Source: Ptiloglossa arizonensis (Eukaryota; Arthropoda; Insecta; Hymenoptera; Colletidae). From it: a stretch of DNA of 64,000 bases. Below are positions 60,901 to 64,000 of this stretch, piece after piece. The DNA is taken from NCBI RefSeq assembly GCF_051014685.1, contig NC_135055.1, positions 18,588,001-18,652,000 of the forward strand, in the 5' to 3' direction. Every line of letters begins with the position of its first letter. Within the stretch, counting starts at the first letter, position 1. The notes beneath the pieces are model-generated. The model was not told where the DNA came from, made no database searches, and saw nothing but the letters and a program-made list of their open reading frames with translations. Made by a program: the position numbers and the translations under genes.

Positions 60901-63900
60901 AATTATATTACCAATTTGCCGACCTTGGGGAAGCGACAAAGCAAGGTTTGATCCTTGAAATTTACATAATCGCACGAGAGACTTGAATTTTATCTTCCGG
61001 ATTTTTTTTCTGTCATACGAAGACCATTAACAACAATGACATCTCGGAAACCGATTCGATTGTTACGAAATTAAATTTTCGAAAGAAAAAAAAAAGGAAA
61101 GGAAAAACTCGCAGTTACCGGTTCTTACGCGATCAATTCGTAAATAAAAATTGAATTGTGGCGGCAAACCGATTAATCAATAAACTCCTATTCTTATCGG
61201 TCGAGCGCTTCCACCGACAAACTCACGATTGTTCCGTTGAATTAAATTGTACAATGCTCGGCGACATACAAATTGCTAATTGCACGGATGCGCCGCACGA
61301 TGTTCCGAGTCCCACTTCTAAGAAAACGAGAAAAATTCAAGCATCGTCGTCACGTTGGTGAAAACTGACACGCACCGTGTAACCAGCTAACCGCAAGAAC
61401 TCGAGGTTATGATCGAACAAGAATCCACTAACTTCGCGTTCTATCTACGCACGTATCTATATGTCCGTTCGCTCCAATAGCTTTCTACACCCGGACCGTC
61501 TAATCTATAGATGCACGAACGTACCGTTTTCCGGACAGATGCAGCGTGAACGTTCAAGCGCAGCTTCGCACGAATGGTGTGTGGTGTTCGGTTGCACGAG
61601 AGAGAAAAAAAGTATTTGGCATTACACCTTCAACGTCTGCCAACACGCGGCACGACGTTCCACTAAACGCGTCGATCGATGGTCGACGACTGTTGCACGT
61701 TTCTAATCGTAATCGTAGCCCGATCGACGATCATTCAACGCGTATCCCCATTCTAAAATACAGTAAGTCGATTGGTTGCCAATAACGCATCGTGGGATTG
61801 CAAACTTGGACACCTTCTTTACCTTCATCCAAATCCCTGCCAACAGCGTCCGTTACTAACGTTTTCTCAATCCTGTTTCCATCTGTTATTCGTCGTATTC
61901 TTTGTTCGACCCTGATACACGCATTCTTCGCATCGGTAAAGAAAATGGCCGCTTTCGTTGTATTTGTTTAACTTAATCGGTAAGGTTGGAAGCTACGCTA
62001 TCGTGAAAAAGTAATGTCCGTTACAAGACGCGTCGTACAAACAACCGGCTTTATTATAATACACAGTGAATAGAACTCACGAGAAGAACACGTTTCCGTA
62101 TGGAATTAATAGAAAATAGCAATGTATCAAATCGATACGTTAAATACCGTAGGTTGATGTTTTGCGTGAAAATATTTCAGAATTGGACACGTGTAAAATA
62201 AATATACCTTTATTTTCATCAAGGCAGATATGCTAGACACACTTGTAGGTACTCTGTCTGACCTTCGTATCGTATCGTAAACATTTATTTTGCGAAGCAG
62301 AAATCTTCCTTGTATTCACAATGTAAACACGTACTGTTCGCTTCGTCCTCGATATTTTCCTTTTTTCATCCTGCGGTAGAATTCAGAATTGGTATGTAAA
62401 CCAACGGCCAACATTTATTAGCAATAATGTCTTTACACTCGACCATAGAAATTCTTGAAAGAAAATACGACGCGTTCATCGAGCTAGGAGTGGAAAATGA
62501 TAGCTCTAGAAATTGTTAATAATGCAGCCATTAGTAAATTTGTTTCACAAGAGTAATACAAATTTTCCAAGTCACACCACGTGGAGGTTGCTGCAAACGG
62601 TGACTCACCCTGTCTCCGACGTATCCCATCCGCCCTCCTGTGCAAACCAAGCCATGGTAAATACCATGGAATTTATTGTATCCACTATTCCTCTAGTCGG
62701 AATAATCGGTACCATCACTACACGACCTACCCGAAAAAGAGGTAGAGGCGCTAACCATCCCCTAAACTCTTTTTAAATCTAAAAAACCCTACCTACTCTA
62801 AAGAGCTAAGCTTTTTCCAGGCAGATTCTTCCTACTCAACTCGAGGGGAAATGTGCGCCGGTTGCAGTGACATGTTGCTCGGTGGCTTTCTCCCGCAAAT
62901 ACGAAAAAAAAGCCGACGAGACCGGAATCGGTGCGAAACTAATCAATACCCCGCTATAGGAGGCGTGTTATTCGGATATTTTCCATCTCCTCCAACGCGT
63001 CGTCGAGAGGACAAGATTAAGGTAAAAGTGTAAATAGCATAGAAACACGAAACGTTTCTATTCAATTTACCGCGAACTTTACCGACGAAGATAAAGCAAA
63101 ATAATCATTTCGTTCGCGACGAAATTATTAGATCGCTTCCGTTCAACGGTAATCGCAAAGATCCCTACAGGGTTACCAATTTTACGCGTACGATCTCCTC
63201 CGGCCCAAATAATTGTATTACTAGAGAGGCTGTCGAGGAAGCGTAGACCATTAAAATCTGCCGAATCGTCGCGTAGAACCGGCCGCGTAATGGCGGTGCA
63301 CGTCACGGAAATCCTCCAATCCCGAAGAACGATCCTCGGAACCGATTACTTCTGGACGCGGCACAAATTATATTTTCCTTAGCAACGTATCGCCTCGTGG
63401 ACGCAACCGCCAAGATAACGTCTCAAAGCAAGACGCAATGAAACGAAAAAATGGCGATCGTCTCCGTACGGCGTCACGACTACGAATTATACAATTTTCA
63501 CCTTACCGGCTTGCAGACAGGGGGGAAGAAAATCTGGAAAAGGGGCGACGGTCTTCCGAGACGTACGATGACCCGAATAGCACTACGCGAATATCGCGGG
63601 ACGCGGAAGACGCGGACGAACCTAGAAACACCAACATGTCTAACGAAACGTTTGCACTGAGTCCAACTTGAACATGATTCTAAGAAAAATAAGAAAACGA
63701 TGCGGATGAATCGACAATTGATTCAAAATTTCCCCTGAATGGAAATTTGAGAGCAAGAATGGAACCAACCACTCCCTACGAGCGTTCAAGCTGGACTGAA
63801 GTTACGACGCCACCGTGCACGCCGCTAGCGTCGTCACGCGCAGTCGCCGAGCGACGGTGCTGCCACCGGAAGTCGCGTTTCCGTTACAGATTTCCAAGTT

Positions 63901-64000
63901 TGTCGTCCGATCACGTCGAAAACTGTGCAATTGAAATAAACTCGTGAATACATTGTTCATCCGCAATCTACCAATCGCGCAGGATCGTTTACAAAACCAT
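54935..64000. other. CpG-rich upstream region of ABCG gene B; no gene supported
   Basis: About 9 kb. From 55.0 to 57.4 kb the sequence is notably CpG-rich, which fits a promoter and possible 5' non-coding exons of ABCG gene B on the minus strand. A GTCC tetranucleotide run lies at about 57037-57060, a tandem duplication at 57985-58330 and poly-A/T tracts at 58675 and 60150. Many short open frames exist (for example at 62513 and 63438), but none shows domains, splice-supported extension or recognisable similarity. Confidence 0.55.
57985..58330. repeat. About 155-bp tandem duplication
   Basis: GCAATATTTGAAATAATATA occurs at about 58087 and 58242, each followed by CGAATCGTTCGCAAAGTTGA and AACTTTAAAATCGATTTTCT. 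These are two diverged copies in unique CpG-rich DNA upstream of ABCG gene B. Confidence 0.88.

Noticed and set aside
62513..63671. Open frames of 60-87 aa near the window end
   Set aside because: No recognisable domain, no convincing splice extension and composition like the flanking non-coding DNA.

Overview
This is a nuclear window from an animal. It most resembles an insect, and probably a hymenopteran such as a bee, wasp or ant. The evidence is GT-AG introns of animal type, a Syntaxin-16, a UBXN1 with the C2H2 finger I recall from insect homologues, and a separate intron-bearing H2A.X with an SQEY tail (Drosophila uses one fused H2Av). CpG-rich, repeat-rich stretches are also typical of some hymenopteran genomes. 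The order-level placement is inference; no species can be named. I saw nothing prokaryotic, no CRISPR array, no clear tRNA or rRNA and no intact transposon or viral gene.

Layout. Positions 1-24 kb are visibly AT-rich and hold five compact housekeeping genes whose coding exons I could assemble completely. They are Syntaxin-16 (+, 388-1771), an OSGIN1/2 homologue (-, 6712-3535), histone H2A.X (+, 16757-17701), UBXN1 (+, 18412-19872) and a secreted RNase T2 (-, 21223-20268). Syx16/OSGIN and UBXN1/RNase T2 are convergent pairs. A long non-coding gap (6.7-16.6 kb) separates OSGIN from H2A.X. A second gap (21.2-23.7 kb) carries a duplicated, promoter-like module with splice-site-like ends.

From about 24 kb to the end the base composition shifts to CpG-rich sequence full of minisatellites. 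This part holds two tandem minus-strand ABCG half-transporters of the ABCG1/ABCG4 type. Gene A spans 33293-23721 (11 coding exons, 635 aa) and gene B spans 54934-40672 (11 coding exons, 706 aa). Splice phases agree at all aligned junctions and five exons have identical lengths, so they are old tandem duplicates. They have since diverged in the linker between ATPase and membrane domains and in ATPase loop residues. Long introns and the spacer between them contain arrays with periods of about 27, 30, 80, 90, 115, 131, 135, 170 and 200 bp. Long open frames in these arrays are by-products of repetition.

The last 9 kb (54.9-64 kb) is CpG-rich sequence upstream of ABCG gene B with no gene I can support.

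How the genes relate: nothing suggests an operon or shared pathway. Syx16 serves endosome-to-Golgi membrane fusion, H2A.X marks DNA breaks, UBXN1 is a ubiquitin/p97 adaptor, RNase T2 is secretory or lysosomal, and OSGIN is a flavoprotein-like stress factor. The ABCG pair is the only functionally related group and is expected to export sterols or other lipids as homo- or heterodimers. Exon boundaries were derived by hand from splice consensus, reading phase and family alignment from memory; no cDNA was available.
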